From Chloroflexota bacterium (GTDB lineage Bacteria; Chloroflexota; Anaerolineae; Aggregatilineales; Phototrophicaceae), in the NCBI GenBank assembly GCA_009841405.1, contig VXLV01000076.1:1-64000 (forward strand): DNA of 64,000 nucleotides, read 5' to 3'. Below, one piece after another: positions 24,801 to 33,776 of the stretch. Each line of letters starts with the position of its first letter. Within the stretch, counting starts at the first letter, position 1. The notes beneath the pieces are model-generated. The model ran no database searches. It was given only the letters and a program-made list of their open reading frames with translations, and was not told where the DNA came from. A program made the position numbers and the translations under genes.

Positions 24801-26636
24801 ATGATTGGTTCTCGAGCGCATTTGTTCCTGCTGATTCCGCTTTTCCTGGCACTGGTCTGGATTGCCGCCGTCGGGACCAACGCGGACTCGATATGGTATG
24901 ACGAGTACCTATCATTTTACTATTCCGGAGCGCTTAACGATGGTCCCAGCACAATCCCGGGTACGATTGATCGTGTATTGCATCGTTCAAAGGGTCAGGT
25001 TCCATTCTACTATATTGTGCTTTCCGTTTGGGGAAACATAGCGGGTTGGTCTGTATTCACCGCACGTGTGCTGTCGCTGTCATTTGGCTTGTTAGCGGTG
25101 GCTTGGACCTACCGTCTTGGGGCGGATCTACATTCTTCCCGCGCCGGTTTCTATGCCGCGTTGCTACTTGCCGGGTCGGCATTCTTCATATATTACCTGC
25201 ACGAGATACGAGGCTATAGCCTGCTCGTGTTAGAGCTTCTGATAGTACTCGCACTGTATCTGCGAATTCTAAGAGGCAGAAAGTCCAGGTTGCTGCAAGG
25301 CGGTTTCGTTTGCGTCACTGTCGCCATGCTACATTCGCATGCGTTCATGGCTCCAATTGTATTGGCGTTTGGCCTGTATCACTGCATCGCTTTTCCTAAG
25401 ACAGACGCTTGGAAGCGAGTAATATATCTCACACTTGTAAGTGGACTTCTGTATATTCCTTGGGCTGTGTTTATATTCGCCCATGTCGTTGGCCGAAGTA
25501 TTCCTCACGACCCTGCATTCTTTCGGACTAATGTGAACTTGATAATCTCACTATTCAGCGCGTTAAGCAACGGCTTATGGGTATTCTTGCTCCTTCCTGT
25601 GTACTCTATCAGAGCCGCGAGAAAAGACAGACTATTCCGCATGCTGTGGGTGCTGGCGATCTGTTACCTAACTGTCATGCTTGGTCTTAACCAGATAACT
25701 CATTCCCTGAGTCAGGTCCGCTATTTTGCGCCCTTGCTGCCACTTTTTGCGGTTCTGGGCGGGATCACATGTTCGTCCTGGGTCAGGTACAAAGGCGTAC
25801 TCTATGGGTCGCTGGTTGTTTGGTGCATTTCTGGATTTCTCCAGTCATCAAGTTTCGGGATAACGCATTATATGGAGAGTGAATACCGTGTATTTCATCT
25901 CGATTATCCCTTCAAACAGATTAGCGAAGTCGTACGGCGATCCGCCGGCAAGAGTGATGCCGTTGCCTTTGAGTTTCCGCACCATAGTTGGGCGCTGCGC
26001 GGCGTCATTGACTACTACATGGATGGTTCTGATGCGCGCTATGTGCTGACTGACTTGCTTGGAAACGATGAAGAGCCAGCGGAGAAGCGCAGACTATTCG
26101 GCGATTTCCTCGGTGGCGCGGGAAGAGTCTACTTTGTAAGCGATCGAACCATGGGGCCGAGCGAATTCATGGCGGGTTACCAGCGAGCGCTGTCCGAACG
26201 ATATATCTATTGCGGCTCGCTCTGGGACGACGAGTGGGCGGCTATCGACCAATATGCCCAAATTACGGCCTTGTGCGCGCCATCCGCGAAACCGCTTGTC
26301 GTGTTTGAAGATGGGTTAGAGCTTTTGGACTTCGTCCATGAAATAAGCGACCAAGGGCATGTCTTCTTTTCAGTTTGGTCATCGCCACTGCCTGCCGATA
26401 CCTACAGTTTCAGCCTGCGTGTCTGGGACGCCGCGGGCAATCTCGTGCATCAGGCCGATAGAGAGATGCCCACCGGGGATTTCATCTACAGCATCGACGA
26501 GATTCCGGTATCGACATTGCCGCATGGCCAAGCCGCGCGTGTCGAGGGCGTCATCTATCAGTGGCGGACCGGCGACCGGCTGCGAACCGCAAACGGTGCC
26601 GATGTGTTTGCGCTCGGCGTCGTCGTGGGCGACTGA
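24801..26636 (+). CDS. GT39/ArnT-like membrane glycosyltransferase
   Basis: GT-C type membrane protein of 611 aa with about eleven hydrophobic helices in the first 400 residues. The first periplasmic loop carries the acidic pair in IWYDEYLSFYY, the expected catalytic signature, and LHEIRGYSLL after helix 4 matches the family. It likely transfers a sugar from a polyprenyl carrier to lipid or protein. Residues about 405-611 form a non-membrane domain. The DNA up to about 26300 is clearly more AT-rich than its surroundings, suggesting transfer. An upstream start at 24684 would add 39 polar residues; neither start has a clear ribosome binding site. Confidence 0.75.
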   Translation: MIGSRAHLFLLIPLFLALVWIAAVGTNADSIWYDEYLSFYYSGALNDGPSTIPGTIDRVLHRSKGQVPFYYIVLSVWGNIAGWSVFTARVLSLSFGLLAVAWTYRLGADLHSSRAGFYAALLLAGSAFFIYYLHEIRGYSLLVLELLIVLALYLRILRGRKSRLLQGGFVCVTVAMLHSHAFMAPIVLAFGLYHCIAFPKTDAWKRVIYLTLVSGLLYIPWAVFIFAHVVGRSIPHDPAFFRTNVNLIISLFSALSNGLWVFLLLPVYSIRAARKDRLFRMLWVLAICYLTVMLGLNQITHSLSQVRYFAPLLPLFAVLGGITCSSWVRYKGVLYGSLVVWCISGFLQSSSFGITHYMESEYRVFHLDYPFKQISEVVRRSAGKSDAVAFEFPHHSWALRGVIDYYMDGSDARYVLTDLLGNDEEPAEKRRLFGDFLGGAGRVYFVSDRTMGPSEFMAGYQRALSERYIYCGSLWDDEWAAIDQYAQITALCAPSAKPLVVFEDGLELLDFVHEISDQGHVFFSVWSSPLPADTYSFSLRVWDAAGNLVHQADREMPTGDFIYSIDEIPVSTLPHGQAARVEGVIYQWRTGDRLRTANGADVFALGVVVGD

Positions 26637-26639
26637 TTG

Positions 26640-27704
26640 TTAGAGAATCCCGAGGGGATTATCGGGATCGACGCTGTCGTCAAAGGGAATGTGGCGGATG
26701 ACGCTGGTCACCTGGTAGACCGAGCCTAGCCAGTTGTTGAAGATAGCTTTGGCGGTGTCGCCCCAGGTATTGTCCAGCCAGGGCAGGAATGCGTCTTCGG
26801 GAAATTCGGGCAGCTCGCGGCCGTTTTCGAGCGCGGATTGCGCCCGGCGGATGAAGCGCTCGGCGATTTCCCGCGCGTCAATCGGGAAGTAATTTTCAGG
26901 GTAGGGCGGTTGGGCGTTCAATCCGTGAAAATATCCCAGCAAGTCGCGCTTGTATTCTTTGAGCAGGCTGTTGATGTCGTACTCCGGGTGTCCCTGAAAG
27001 TAAACCATGCGCAGTTGGTCCGGGCTGACGGCCATGTGCACCTCGCCGTCAAAACTCTGGATGAGCACGGTCAGGCCGGCGTTTTCAATCTGCTCGCGCG
27101 TGATCGAATTCCAGCGCGAGTGCGGCACATCAAAGCGGGTATTGATTTCGCGCAGCAGGGGATGATTCGGCTGCGTCACGCGGTGTTCGAAGACGCCCCA
27201 TTTCTTCGTTTCGCGCTTTACACGGTTGATCTGATAGAAGTACTTCATTAGCGCGTGTGTTGAAAGGCAAGAGCAAATGGTCGAGGTGACATGCTGGCGC
27301 GCCCATTCGATGACTTCGCTCAAAGGCTGCCAGAAGTCTTCTTGATCCAGGCTGGGATTGGCGACGTTGGCGCCGGTGATGATGAGCGCGTCCAAGCCGT
27401 CGGCTTTGACCTGGTCGAAGGTCGTATAGTACTGGTCGATATAAGCCTGCGTATCGGCGCTGCGCTGCAAGCCGGGCACCGAGAAGACGTGTACGTAGAA
27501 TTGAGCGATCTGATTGCTGTTGCCGACCAGCCGCATGAATTGCCGCTCAGTGATTTCCAGCGCCGAATCCGGCATCATGTTGAGCAAGCCGATATGCAAT
27601 TCGCGAATGTCCTGCGAAAGGGCGCGCGAAAGCGTCAGCACTTCCTGGCCGCGCTGCCGCAAGCGGTCAAAGCTCGGCAAGGGCGTATGGGCAACTAATG
27701 GCAT
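26640..27704 (-). CDS. metA: Homoserine O-acyltransferase, MetA type
   Basis: Protein of 354 aa of the MetA family, which activates homoserine by O-acylation (succinyl or acetyl) for methionine synthesis. Family marks are LHIGLLNMMPDSALEITERQ in two adjoining parts, LIITGAN, WGVFEHRV and the catalytic His and Glu in FQGHPEYD. The nucleophile region reads TICSCLSTHA instead of the common CWAxQA, with the cysteine kept. Acyl-donor choice cannot be read safely from family membership. ATG at 27704 has GGAG 9 nt upstream. A promoter is placed at 27755-27782. Confidence 0.9.
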   Translation of the reverse strand: MPLVAHTPLPSFDRLRQRGQEVLTLSRALSQDIRELHIGLLNMMPDSALEITERQFMRLVGNSNQIAQFYVHVFSVPGLQRSADTQAYIDQYYTTFDQVKADGLDALIITGANVANPSLDQEDFWQPLSEVIEWARQHVTSTICSCLSTHALMKYFYQINRVKRETKKWGVFEHRVTQPNHPLLREINTRFDVPHSRWNSITREQIENAGLTVLIQSFDGEVHMAVSPDQLRMVYFQGHPEYDINSLLKEYKRDLLGYFHGLNAQPPYPENYFPIDAREIAERFIRRAQSALENGRELPEFPEDAFLPWLDNTWGDTAKAIFNNWLGSVYQVTSVIRHIPFDDSVDPDNPLGIL

Positions 27705-27754
27705 AGCCCGTGGCTCCGTTGCGTGTGGATGAATTCGTTCGATACAGGCACACG

Positions 27755-27782
27755 AGTATATCATTCTACAGCGGGCGGGCAA
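27755..27782 (-). promoter_or_regulatory. Promoter of metA
   Basis: On the minus strand TTGCCC (27777-27782) and TATACT (27755-27760) are 16 nt apart, leaving a 5' leader of about 45 nt. The leader is too short for a SAM riboswitch and none is seen. Confidence 0.55.
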
Positions 27783-27877
27783 TGCTTGTTGCCCTGGCGC
27801 GCGGCGGCGGTCGCCTCGCCTATAATGATTCTAGCGACGCGTGTTGGCTAACCGCCGGTTCAACTGGGAGATGGCAG

Positions 27878-28750
27878 ATGTTGGAGCAATTCCGCGACTC
27901 GATCCTGCGTTACATTCTGATTGCCCTCGGTATTGTCATCGGCGCGCTGTCGCTGACCGTTTTTCTGCAACCGCTGGATATCGCGCCGGCGGGCGTGGCC
28001 GGGGCGTCAACGCTTCTGAACGAAGTCTTGGGCACGCCCATCGGGCTGATGATATTTGTACTCAATGTACCCATACAGCTGCTGGGGTATGCGATGCTGC
28101 CCAACGGCGCTCGCGTCATTCTGCGCAGCGTCGTGATCATTCTGATATTCTCCGTAGTTATCGACAATCTGGGCCCTCTGGTTCCGGCCGGCGGCATCAG
28201 CGATGAGCGCATGCTCAACGCGTTGTTCGGCGGCATCACCGGCGGTATCGGCGTCGGTCTCGTTTATCGCGCCGGCGCAACGTTTGGCGGTACTTCCACG
28301 CTGGCGCTGATTTTGCAGCGGCGCTTTGGCTTCCCTATGAGCACGACCTTTCTCTGCACCGATACGCTCATAATCATCGCTGCCGGCCTGGTATACGGCT
28401 GGGAAGGCGCGCTCTACGCGGCGGTGGCGCTGTTCACCGCCGGGCTGGCGACCGACTACGTGCTGGAGGGACCCAGCGTCATCCGCACGGCAATGATCAT
28501 CACCGACAAGCCAGACGAGATTTCGCAGCGCATCCTGGACAATCTTCAGCGCGGCGCCACCAGTTGGACGATCAAAGGCGAGTACACGGGCATCGAACGG
28601 ACGATGCTCTACGTGACCGTCGCCCGGTCACAAGTGAGGGATCTCAAAGACGAAGTCTCGCAGGTCGACCCAAGTGCCTTTGTTGTGATTGGCATGGGCC
28701 ACGCGGCTTACGGCGCGGGCTTCCGCCGAGTGAAGAGGATGCGGATGTGA
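27878..28750 (+). CDS. YitT-family membrane protein (DUF161 + DUF2179)
   Basis: Protein of 290 aa. Five to six hydrophobic helices (residues 1-195) carry the YitT pattern LQPLDIAPAGVAGAS and YRAGATFGGTSTLALIL. The C-terminal soluble DUF2179 domain begins at AMIITDKPDEI and ends near VIGMGHAAYG. The family is widespread and its transport role is unproven. GGGAG lies 7 nt before the ATG at 27878. A TATAAT at 27821-27826 is a possible -10 box, so metA and this gene may fire from a shared divergent region. Confidence 0.85.
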   Translation: MLEQFRDSILRYILIALGIVIGALSLTVFLQPLDIAPAGVAGASTLLNEVLGTPIGLMIFVLNVPIQLLGYAMLPNGARVILRSVVIILIFSVVIDNLGPLVPAGGISDERMLNALFGGITGGIGVGLVYRAGATFGGTSTLALILQRRFGFPMSTTFLCTDTLIIIAAGLVYGWEGALYAAVALFTAGLATDYVLEGPSVIRTAMIITDKPDEISQRILDNLQRGATSWTIKGEYTGIERTMLYVTVARSQVRDLKDEVSQVDPSAFVVIGMGHAAYGAGFRRVKRMRM

Positions 28751-28751
28751 G

Positions 28752-29504
28752 CTAGGGCAGGTGCTCGCCCGCGTTGACGTGCAGCAACTCGCCAGTGATG
28801 TAATCTTCGCGGCAGAGGAAGGCCACGGCGCGGGCGACATCCTCTGCCTGGCCCGTGCGGTGGAGGGCGCTGCGGGCGCCTTTCATGGCCCACGCTTCGT
28901 CGGAAGTCTCGCGCCCGGCGGGCTTCATTATCGGACCCGGCACAATCGCGTTGACGCGTATTGCCGGACCCAGCGACAGGGCGCTGACCTGCGTCAACGA
29001 CCATAGCGCGGCCTTGCTGATGCCGTGGTGAGGGCGCGCTTTCCAGGGGCCGTCGACGCCTTGGTCGCATATATTCACGATGACTCCGCCTGGAACTGGA
29101 TTCTTCGCCATGAGGCGCGCCGCCCGCTGCGTGATCACGAAGGGCGCGCGCAAGTTCACCGCCATCGTCAGATCCCAATCTTCAAGAGACACGTCAAGCA
29201 GGTCGCCACGCTGAAACACCGACGCGTTGTTCACGACAATGTCGAGGCGTCCAAAGCGTTCTTCAAGCACGGCAAACAGCGCTTCCACGCCGTCGTCCCG
29301 ACTTAGGTCCGCGGCTGCTCCAACGGCGTCGACGCCGAGGGATTTGACCTCTTGCAAAGTTTCACGCGCTTCCGATGGTTCGGCGCGGTAATAGTGCACT
29401 AGGATGTTGACGCCCTGCCTGGCTAGCTCCAGCGCGATGACCTTGCCGACGCGGCGCGCCGACCCAGTCACCAAGGCGACTTTGTCCCTAAGATCAACCT
29501 GCAT
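28752..29504 (-). CDS. Short-chain dehydrogenase/reductase with altered catalytic Tyr
   Basis: SDR of 250 aa resembling pteridine reductases and FabG. It has the cofactor motif TGSARRVGK (an Arg-rich variant that often prefers NADPH), NNAS and the SxSK-like SKAALWSLTQ. The usual YxxxK catalytic motif reads HGISK: the tyrosine codon is CAC, one base from TAC. If not a sequencing error, classical reductase activity should be impaired. It follows the TlpA-like gene by 2 nt in the same operon. Confidence 0.8.
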   Translation of the reverse strand: MQVDLRDKVALVTGSARRVGKVIALELARQGVNILVHYYRAEPSEARETLQEVKSLGVDAVGAAADLSRDDGVEALFAVLEERFGRLDIVVNNASVFQRGDLLDVSLEDWDLTMAVNLRAPFVITQRAARLMAKNPVPGGVIVNICDQGVDGPWKARPHHGISKAALWSLTQVSALSLGPAIRVNAIVPGPIMKPAGRETSDEAWAMKGARSALHRTGQAEDVARAVAFLCREDYITGELLHVNAGEHLP

Positions 29505-29506
29505 GC

Positions 29507-30124
29507 CTAGGCTCCTTGGTCCTGGCGATCGGCCTGCGCCAGCGCGTCCAGATAGGCTTCCATGTCTTCGCTCGTCATTTCGCCCAACTTCATATAACGA
29601 ATCTGCCCCGCGCCATCGATTATAAAGGTGGTCGGCAGATTTTGAACGCCATAGTCGCGCTTGACCACCTGGTTGATATCCATCGCGACCGGCAGGTTGG
29701 CAATGCTGATTTCGTCAAGAAAGCTGCTGATGACCGCGGCGGGCTCGCCCAGATTGACCGTGAGCAGGGCCGGTCCATTGTCGTCGCCGGCGTGTTGCGC
29801 GACGAACTCCGCGAAAGCCGGCAGTTCGCGCACGCAAGGGGCGCACCAGGTCGCCCAGAAGTTGATGAAGAGCGGCCGCCCGGCATAATCCGAGGGCGAG
29901 ACGAGCGAGACGCCATCAAGCAGCGGCAGCTCAAAGTCGGGCGCGGCGAAGTTGACCAGGCTGCGCGGCGGCGCCGGGACGAATGTGGGCGCGGTTGGCT
30001 GCGGCGCGCGCGTGTCCAGCGCGAGCATCAGCAGGGCGACGAAGATGCCGAACAGCGGCAGGATGAGAAGGATGAGCAGTGTGGGGGAGGGCGTCGAGCG
30101 CTTGGTTTCTGCGGTTAGAGACAT
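29507..30124 (-). CDS. TlpA/ResA-like thioredoxin-family protein
   Basis: Protein of 205 aa anchored by one N-terminal helix (TLLILLILPLFGIFVALL), with the thioredoxin domain outside the cytoplasm. The redox motif is WATWCAPCVREL and the cis-proline is in NLPTTFIID. Relatives reduce apocytochrome c or other extracytoplasmic disulfides. The window encodes a c-type heme protein at 41237-42667 that would need such help. The SDR gene starts 2 nt downstream. The start codon is uncertain, as no good ribosome binding site is seen. Confidence 0.85.
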   Translation of the reverse strand: MSLTAETKRSTPSPTLLILLILPLFGIFVALLMLALDTRAPQPTAPTFVPAPPRSLVNFAAPDFELPLLDGVSLVSPSDYAGRPLFINFWATWCAPCVRELPAFAEFVAQHAGDDNGPALLTVNLGEPAAVISSFLDEISIANLPVAMDINQVVKRDYGVQNLPTTFIIDGAGQIRYMKLGEMTSEDMEAYLDALAQADRQDQGA

Positions 30125-30134
30125 GGGGAAACCG

Positions 30135-30623
30135 TCAGAATACCCAGCCTTCGCGATCCATAAGCTGCTGCAGGTTGATACAGGGAATATCAAAGTGCTC
30201 ACAGATGTTTGGAATGCGAGTGCCGTTAGGCGGTTTGGCTTCCTCTGTCACGACTGTACCTACAGTACGCTTGGCCTGTGCAATGACGAATGGGTCGGCG
30301 CCGCGGCGACGGGGTTTGCCTTTCTTGCTTTGAAGATTCTGCTGGAAATGCCTTACTCCAAATATGCGGGACACGAACAGTACGTCTTCAGTCCCAGGGT
30401 CCGGAAAGAGATGTTCGTTTTCTGCTGCCCAGCGGTATGCTAGTTCGGCTTGCCTGCCGTCTCCCAATTCTCGCATTACTTCTCTTGTAGACAATATCCG
30501 GCCATTCATGACCAGCTGATTGAACTTTGTCCAGAGGCTCGGAAAGTTGTCGCGATAATAGAACCGGAATAGCTGGGACAGTGTGTTGGTATCCAATATA
30601 TACAGAGTCTCTTTGAAGAGCAC
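30135..30623 (-). CDS. DUF4411 (PIN-like) toxin of a toxin-antitoxin pair
   Basis: Protein of 162 aa with a PIN-like nuclease pattern: first acidic site in YILDTNTLSQLF, Glu in TREVMREL, and ADPFVIAQA near residue 115. DUF4411 proteins are considered toxins that cleave RNA. The start is a GTG that shares one base with the TAG stop of the upstream ImmA-like gene (TAGTG), so translation is coupled. GGGGAA is about 6 nt before it. AT-richer than its neighbours, it was probably acquired with its partner. Confidence 0.8.
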   Translation of the reverse strand: MLFKETLYILDTNTLSQLFRFYYRDNFPSLWTKFNQLVMNGRILSTREVMRELGDGRQAELAYRWAAENEHLFPDPGTEDVLFVSRIFGVRHFQQNLQSKKGKPRRRGADPFVIAQAKRTVGTVVTEEAKPPNGTRIPNICEHFDIPCINLQQLMDREGWVF

Positions 30624-31774
30624 TAGCGTTCCCCAAGCCAAGTTTCTTCAAGCAAGTCTATGTGCTTGGGTTTGATGCCTAGATAATCCGCAAGCTCTTC
30701 ATCGTCTATTCGCTCTTCATAGTACCGTCTGAATGCCAAAGCAACATACTCTTCACCCAAATACACGAGCCGTGTCCTATAGTGATCGCCGCCTGTCTTC
30801 CCTTTCTGTGACAATTTGAATTGTCTCGCCCATTCCGCCGCCGCCGCCTCATATTCCCCTGTTTCGATCCAATTCCTATCTAGAAATCGCCGATAGATGA
30901 CTTCTCGACTTACGCTAAATCGCTTGGCCAAGCTGTCTGCCTCGCTTCTGTCGAATCGCCCTGGTGTCCGGGCAAGATTGAACTCCTCTTCCGGCACCAA
31001 CACGGCATTTGCCAAAGCATTGCATTGCTGTTCTATATGCTCGTGTTCGGAAGGCAACTTGTTTTCAAAGGAACCCTGACGGTCTATGCCACTTGTACGA
31101 TAGAGAAGATGCGCCAGTTCGTGAAACAGCGTAAATATCTGGCGAGTCTTCGCATTGGAGTTGTTAGCATAAATAACCGGAAACTCAACGTCATACAGAC
31201 TAAAGCCGCAGAAATCATCGACACCAAAGGCGTCTTTGAAAACTGTGACACCAACGTCATAAAATGCCTTCCGCCATGCTTCAAACGCGGCGCCTACATT
31301 TGGCCAGCTGCATTGCTCGGCACTGCTCACTCCCAAATACTCGCGTATTTGCCTCGCAGTCAGTGTAAGAGAGTCGCCACTGCTGATCCTAAGGTCTCTA
31401 GTTATGATTCTGCGCGCAGGGTTTCGCCCATCATTCAATTCGGCGAGTCCGCTTTGAAAGGCACGCGCCTTATGCAGTAGAGTGCGGATTCGGGGCGGGA
31501 TTTCAGCAAATTGCGCCGAACTTAGTGTATGGAATGTCTCTTCAATCTTGGGGGATTCCGGCGGCTCAGGGAAAAAAAATACAGCGACGGGCAGCCACAG
31601 TTCCTTTGCGAGCTTTTCTAACTGGCGATAGGTCGGTCGTGACTCGCCGCTTTCCCACTCTGCGACTCTTTTGAAATCACTGCGCTTGGCGATAAGCGCG
31701 TCCAAGGTGTAGCCCAGCCGCTCCCGCGCCCAAGTTATGACCTCTGGAGTGATGGGCATCCGTTCGATTGCCAT
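30623..31774 (-). CDS. XRE-type regulator with ImmA/IrrE metallopeptidase domain (antitoxin)
   Basis: Protein of 383 aa. Residues 1-75 form a helix-turn-helix domain (TLDALIAKRSDFKRVAEWESG). The central part has the zinc peptidase motif FTLFHELAHLL with a downstream Glu. A C-terminal helical region follows. Proteins of this build are partners of DUF4411 toxins and can repress their own operon. It is the first gene of the pair, followed by the toxin with a 1-nt overlap. A promoter at 31807-31833 fits. An ATG at 31759 is an alternative start. Confidence 0.85.
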   Translation of the reverse strand: MAIERMPITPEVITWARERLGYTLDALIAKRSDFKRVAEWESGESRPTYRQLEKLAKELWLPVAVFFFPEPPESPKIEETFHTLSSAQFAEIPPRIRTLLHKARAFQSGLAELNDGRNPARRIITRDLRISSGDSLTLTARQIREYLGVSSAEQCSWPNVGAAFEAWRKAFYDVGVTVFKDAFGVDDFCGFSLYDVEFPVIYANNSNAKTRQIFTLFHELAHLLYRTSGIDRQGSFENKLPSEHEHIEQQCNALANAVLVPEEEFNLARTPGRFDRSEADSLAKRFSVSREVIYRRFLDRNWIETGEYEAAAAEWARQFKLSQKGKTGGDHYRTRLVYLGEEYVALAFRRYYEERIDDEELADYLGIKPKHIDLLEETWLGER

Positions 31775-31806
31775 AGAGGTTGCACAAGGTCCACTTTTAC
31801 CTAGAC

Positions 31807-31833
31807 TTTATAGGGCAGTTCCGCGCCTGTCAA
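31807..31833 (-). promoter_or_regulatory. Promoter of the toxin-antitoxin operon
   Basis: On the minus strand, TTGACA (31828-31833) is followed after 15 nt by TATAAA (31807-31812). The spacer is short by two bases, but the -35 is perfect. Confidence 0.45.
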
Positions 31834-31841
31834 ACGCACAC

Positions 31842-32294
31842 CTACTCAAACACCCAGCCATCCACAGCCCGCGCCCAGCCGCCGCACAGCTCACTCTCGG
31901 CGAAAAAGTTGGCAATCTCGATCTCGCCGTTCTCGACGCTGTCGGAGCCGTGCACCAGATTACGCCCGATCTCCAGGCCGTAGTCGCCGCGGATGGTGCC
32001 CGCCGCCGCCTCCGAGGGCTTGGTCGCGCCGATGGTCGTCCGCGCTGCTACGACGGCATCGCTGCCCTCGAGCGCCATCACAACAACCGGTGCCGAGATG
32101 ATGTACGCGACCAGCCCGGCAAAGAAGGGACGCTCGCGGTGCACGTCGTAGTGCTTCTCCGCCAGGTCGCGGCTCACCCGCAGAAGCTTCATGCCGATGA
32201 TCTTTAGGCCGCGCTGCTCAAAGCGCTTGATGATTTCGCCGGTCAACCCGCGCTGAACCGCATCGGGCTTAATGATGATCAGTGTCCGTTCCAA
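31842..32294 (-). CDS. ndk: Nucleoside diphosphate kinase
   Basis: Enzyme of 150 aa that keeps NTP and dNTP pools balanced by moving a phosphate from ATP to NDPs. It begins TLIIIKPDAVQRG and the phospho-accepting His lies in NLVHGSDSVENG. Length and motifs are canonical. The start is TTG at 32294, preceded by GAGAAAGG; no ATG is near. The right-hand neighbour, the epimerase, is divergent. Confidence 0.95.
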   Translation of the reverse strand: MERTLIIIKPDAVQRGLTGEIIKRFEQRGLKIIGMKLLRVSRDLAEKHYDVHRERPFFAGLVAYIISAPVVVMALEGSDAVVAARTTIGATKPSEAAAGTIRGDYGLEIGRNLVHGSDSVENGEIEIANFFAESELCGGWARAVDGWVFE

Positions 32295-32471
32295 GAGATT
32301 GCCTTTCTCAGTTTGTCGCTCATGTCAGTCGGCGCCTATCATACCGCTGCGCGTCGAAGATTTGTATGCGCAGCCGCCGCGCTTTGAGACAGATTCGTCT
32401 TGATGGTGTAAAGCCATCAAGGGCAGCGCGAAGTCTGCTATGATACTGGCAGCAAAAGGAGAGGGGCGAGT

Positions 32472-33446
32472 ATGAGCGCGGCTTTCTGGCAAAATCAGTC
32501 GGTCATTGTCACCGGCGGCGCGGGCTTCCTCGGTCGACACGTGGTAGACAGACTTTGCGCTGAAGGGGCAGGGCGCATCATCGCGCCGCGCCGTGCGAAA
32601 TACGACCTGCGCGAACAGGAAGGCGTCGCGCGCCTCTATGCCGATCATCCCGATGCGACAATGGTCATTCATCTGGCGGCCAATGTCGGCGGCATCGGCA
32701 TCAACCGCGAGCATCCGGGGCTCTTCTTCTACGAGAACCTCATGATGGGCACGCTGATGCTGGAGTACGCGCGGCGGGCCGGTGTGGCGAAATTCGTGGG
32801 CATCGGCACCGTCTGCAGCTACCCAAAGTTCGCGCCGGTTCCCTTCCGCGAGAATGACCTTTGGTCGGGTTATCCCGAAGAGACCAACGCGCCCTACGGC
32901 CTGGCGAAGAAGATGCTGCTGGTGCAGAGCCAGGCTTACCGCCAGGAGTACGGCTACAACGCCATCCACTTGCTGCCGGTTAATTTGTATGGCCCGCACG
33001 ACAAGTTCGACTTGAAGTCGTCGCACGTTATCCCGGCGGTCATCCGCAAAATGGTGGACGCGCAAGAGCGCGGCGCCAGCTACGTGACGCTCTTCGGCGA
33101 TGGATCGCCTACACGTGAATTTCTCTTCGTGCGCGACGCCGCCGAGGGCATCGTGCTGGCTGCTGAGCGCTATGACGGCGCCGAGCCGGTCAACCTGGGC
33201 AGCGCCTTCGAAATAAGCATTCGCGATCTGGTAGCAATCATCGCCGACGAAGTGGGATTCTCGGGCGATTTGCGCTGGGACACCAGCAAGCCCAACGGGC
33301 AGCCCCGGCGCAAGCTGGATGTCACCCGCGCGCAGCGAGAATTCGGCTTCATTTCGCAGACTGACTTCCGCGCCGGCTTACGGGAGACGATCCGTTGGTA
33401 CCGCGCCGAGGGACGGCCAGAGCCGCCCGGCGCCGCGCAAGCCTGA
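32472..33446 (+). CDS. NAD-dependent epimerase, GDP-L-fucose synthase-like
   Basis: Extended SDR of 324 aa. The Rossmann motif is [13 protein letters not shown], followed by [18 protein letters not shown] and the catalytic Tyr and Lys in [23 protein letters not shown] matches GDP-fucose synthases (NFDLxxSHVIPA). It would convert GDP-4-keto-6-deoxymannose to GDP-L-fucose or a related sugar nucleotide for surface glycans. AAAAGGAGAGG precedes the ATG. No GDP-mannose dehydratase is in the window, so the exact substrate is open. Confidence 0.85.
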   Translation: MSAAFWQNQSVIVTGGAGFLGRHVVDRLCAEGAGRIIAPRRAKYDLREQEGVARLYADHPDATMVIHLAANVGGIGINREHPGLFFYENLMMGTLMLEYARRAGVAKFVGIGTVCSYPKFAPVPFRENDLWSGYPEETNAPYGLAKKMLLVQSQAYRQEYGYNAIHLLPVNLYGPHDKFDLKSSHVIPAVIRKMVDAQERGASYVTLFGDGSPTREFLFVRDAAEGIVLAAERYDGAEPVNLGSAFEISIRDLVAIIADEVGFSGDLRWDTSKPNGQPRRKLDVTRAQREFGFISQTDFRAGLRETIRWYRAEGRPEPPGAAQA

Positions 33447-33776
33447 AAGAGCGTGAACTGTAGAGTGCGGTCGCTTCGCTGCGCTGGCGTCGCCTTTGAG
33501 TCACGGCGTGGCAAGGCGTCGCGCAGCGCATTTTGCATGCAGTTTCCCCAAAATTGGTATTGTGGCAAGTTTGCTGGTAAGATTGTGCCAGCGCTGTTTC
33601 GTGTGCCAGATTGGCCAGTTGCCAGCGTGCGTACCCGCGCTCGAATGGCAAGCCAGGCTGGCAGATGCGGAGCCTAATATAGGTAGGCGATGCTTTCATG
33701 CTCGCTTTCGTTCTGAAGACCCGCTGTTCCGCGCACTGTTCCAAAAGCGGGTTTGATTGCTAAGGAGGGTAGCGCC
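33447..33776. other. Gene-free stretch before the ABC ATPase pair
   Basis: About 330 nt with only short frames that lack ribosome binding sites. A TAATAT hexamer at 33675-33680 could be a -10 box, but no -35 is seen. No clear hairpin terminator is visible. Confidence 0.4.

Noticed and set aside
27705..27782. SAM riboswitch before metA
   Set aside because: The leader between the promoter and the start codon is only about 45 nt and shows no stacked stems.
31025..31480. 151-residue plus-strand frame inside the toxin-antitoxin locus
   Set aside because: Antisense to the ImmA domain, whose HELAH motif and flanking residues are intact.
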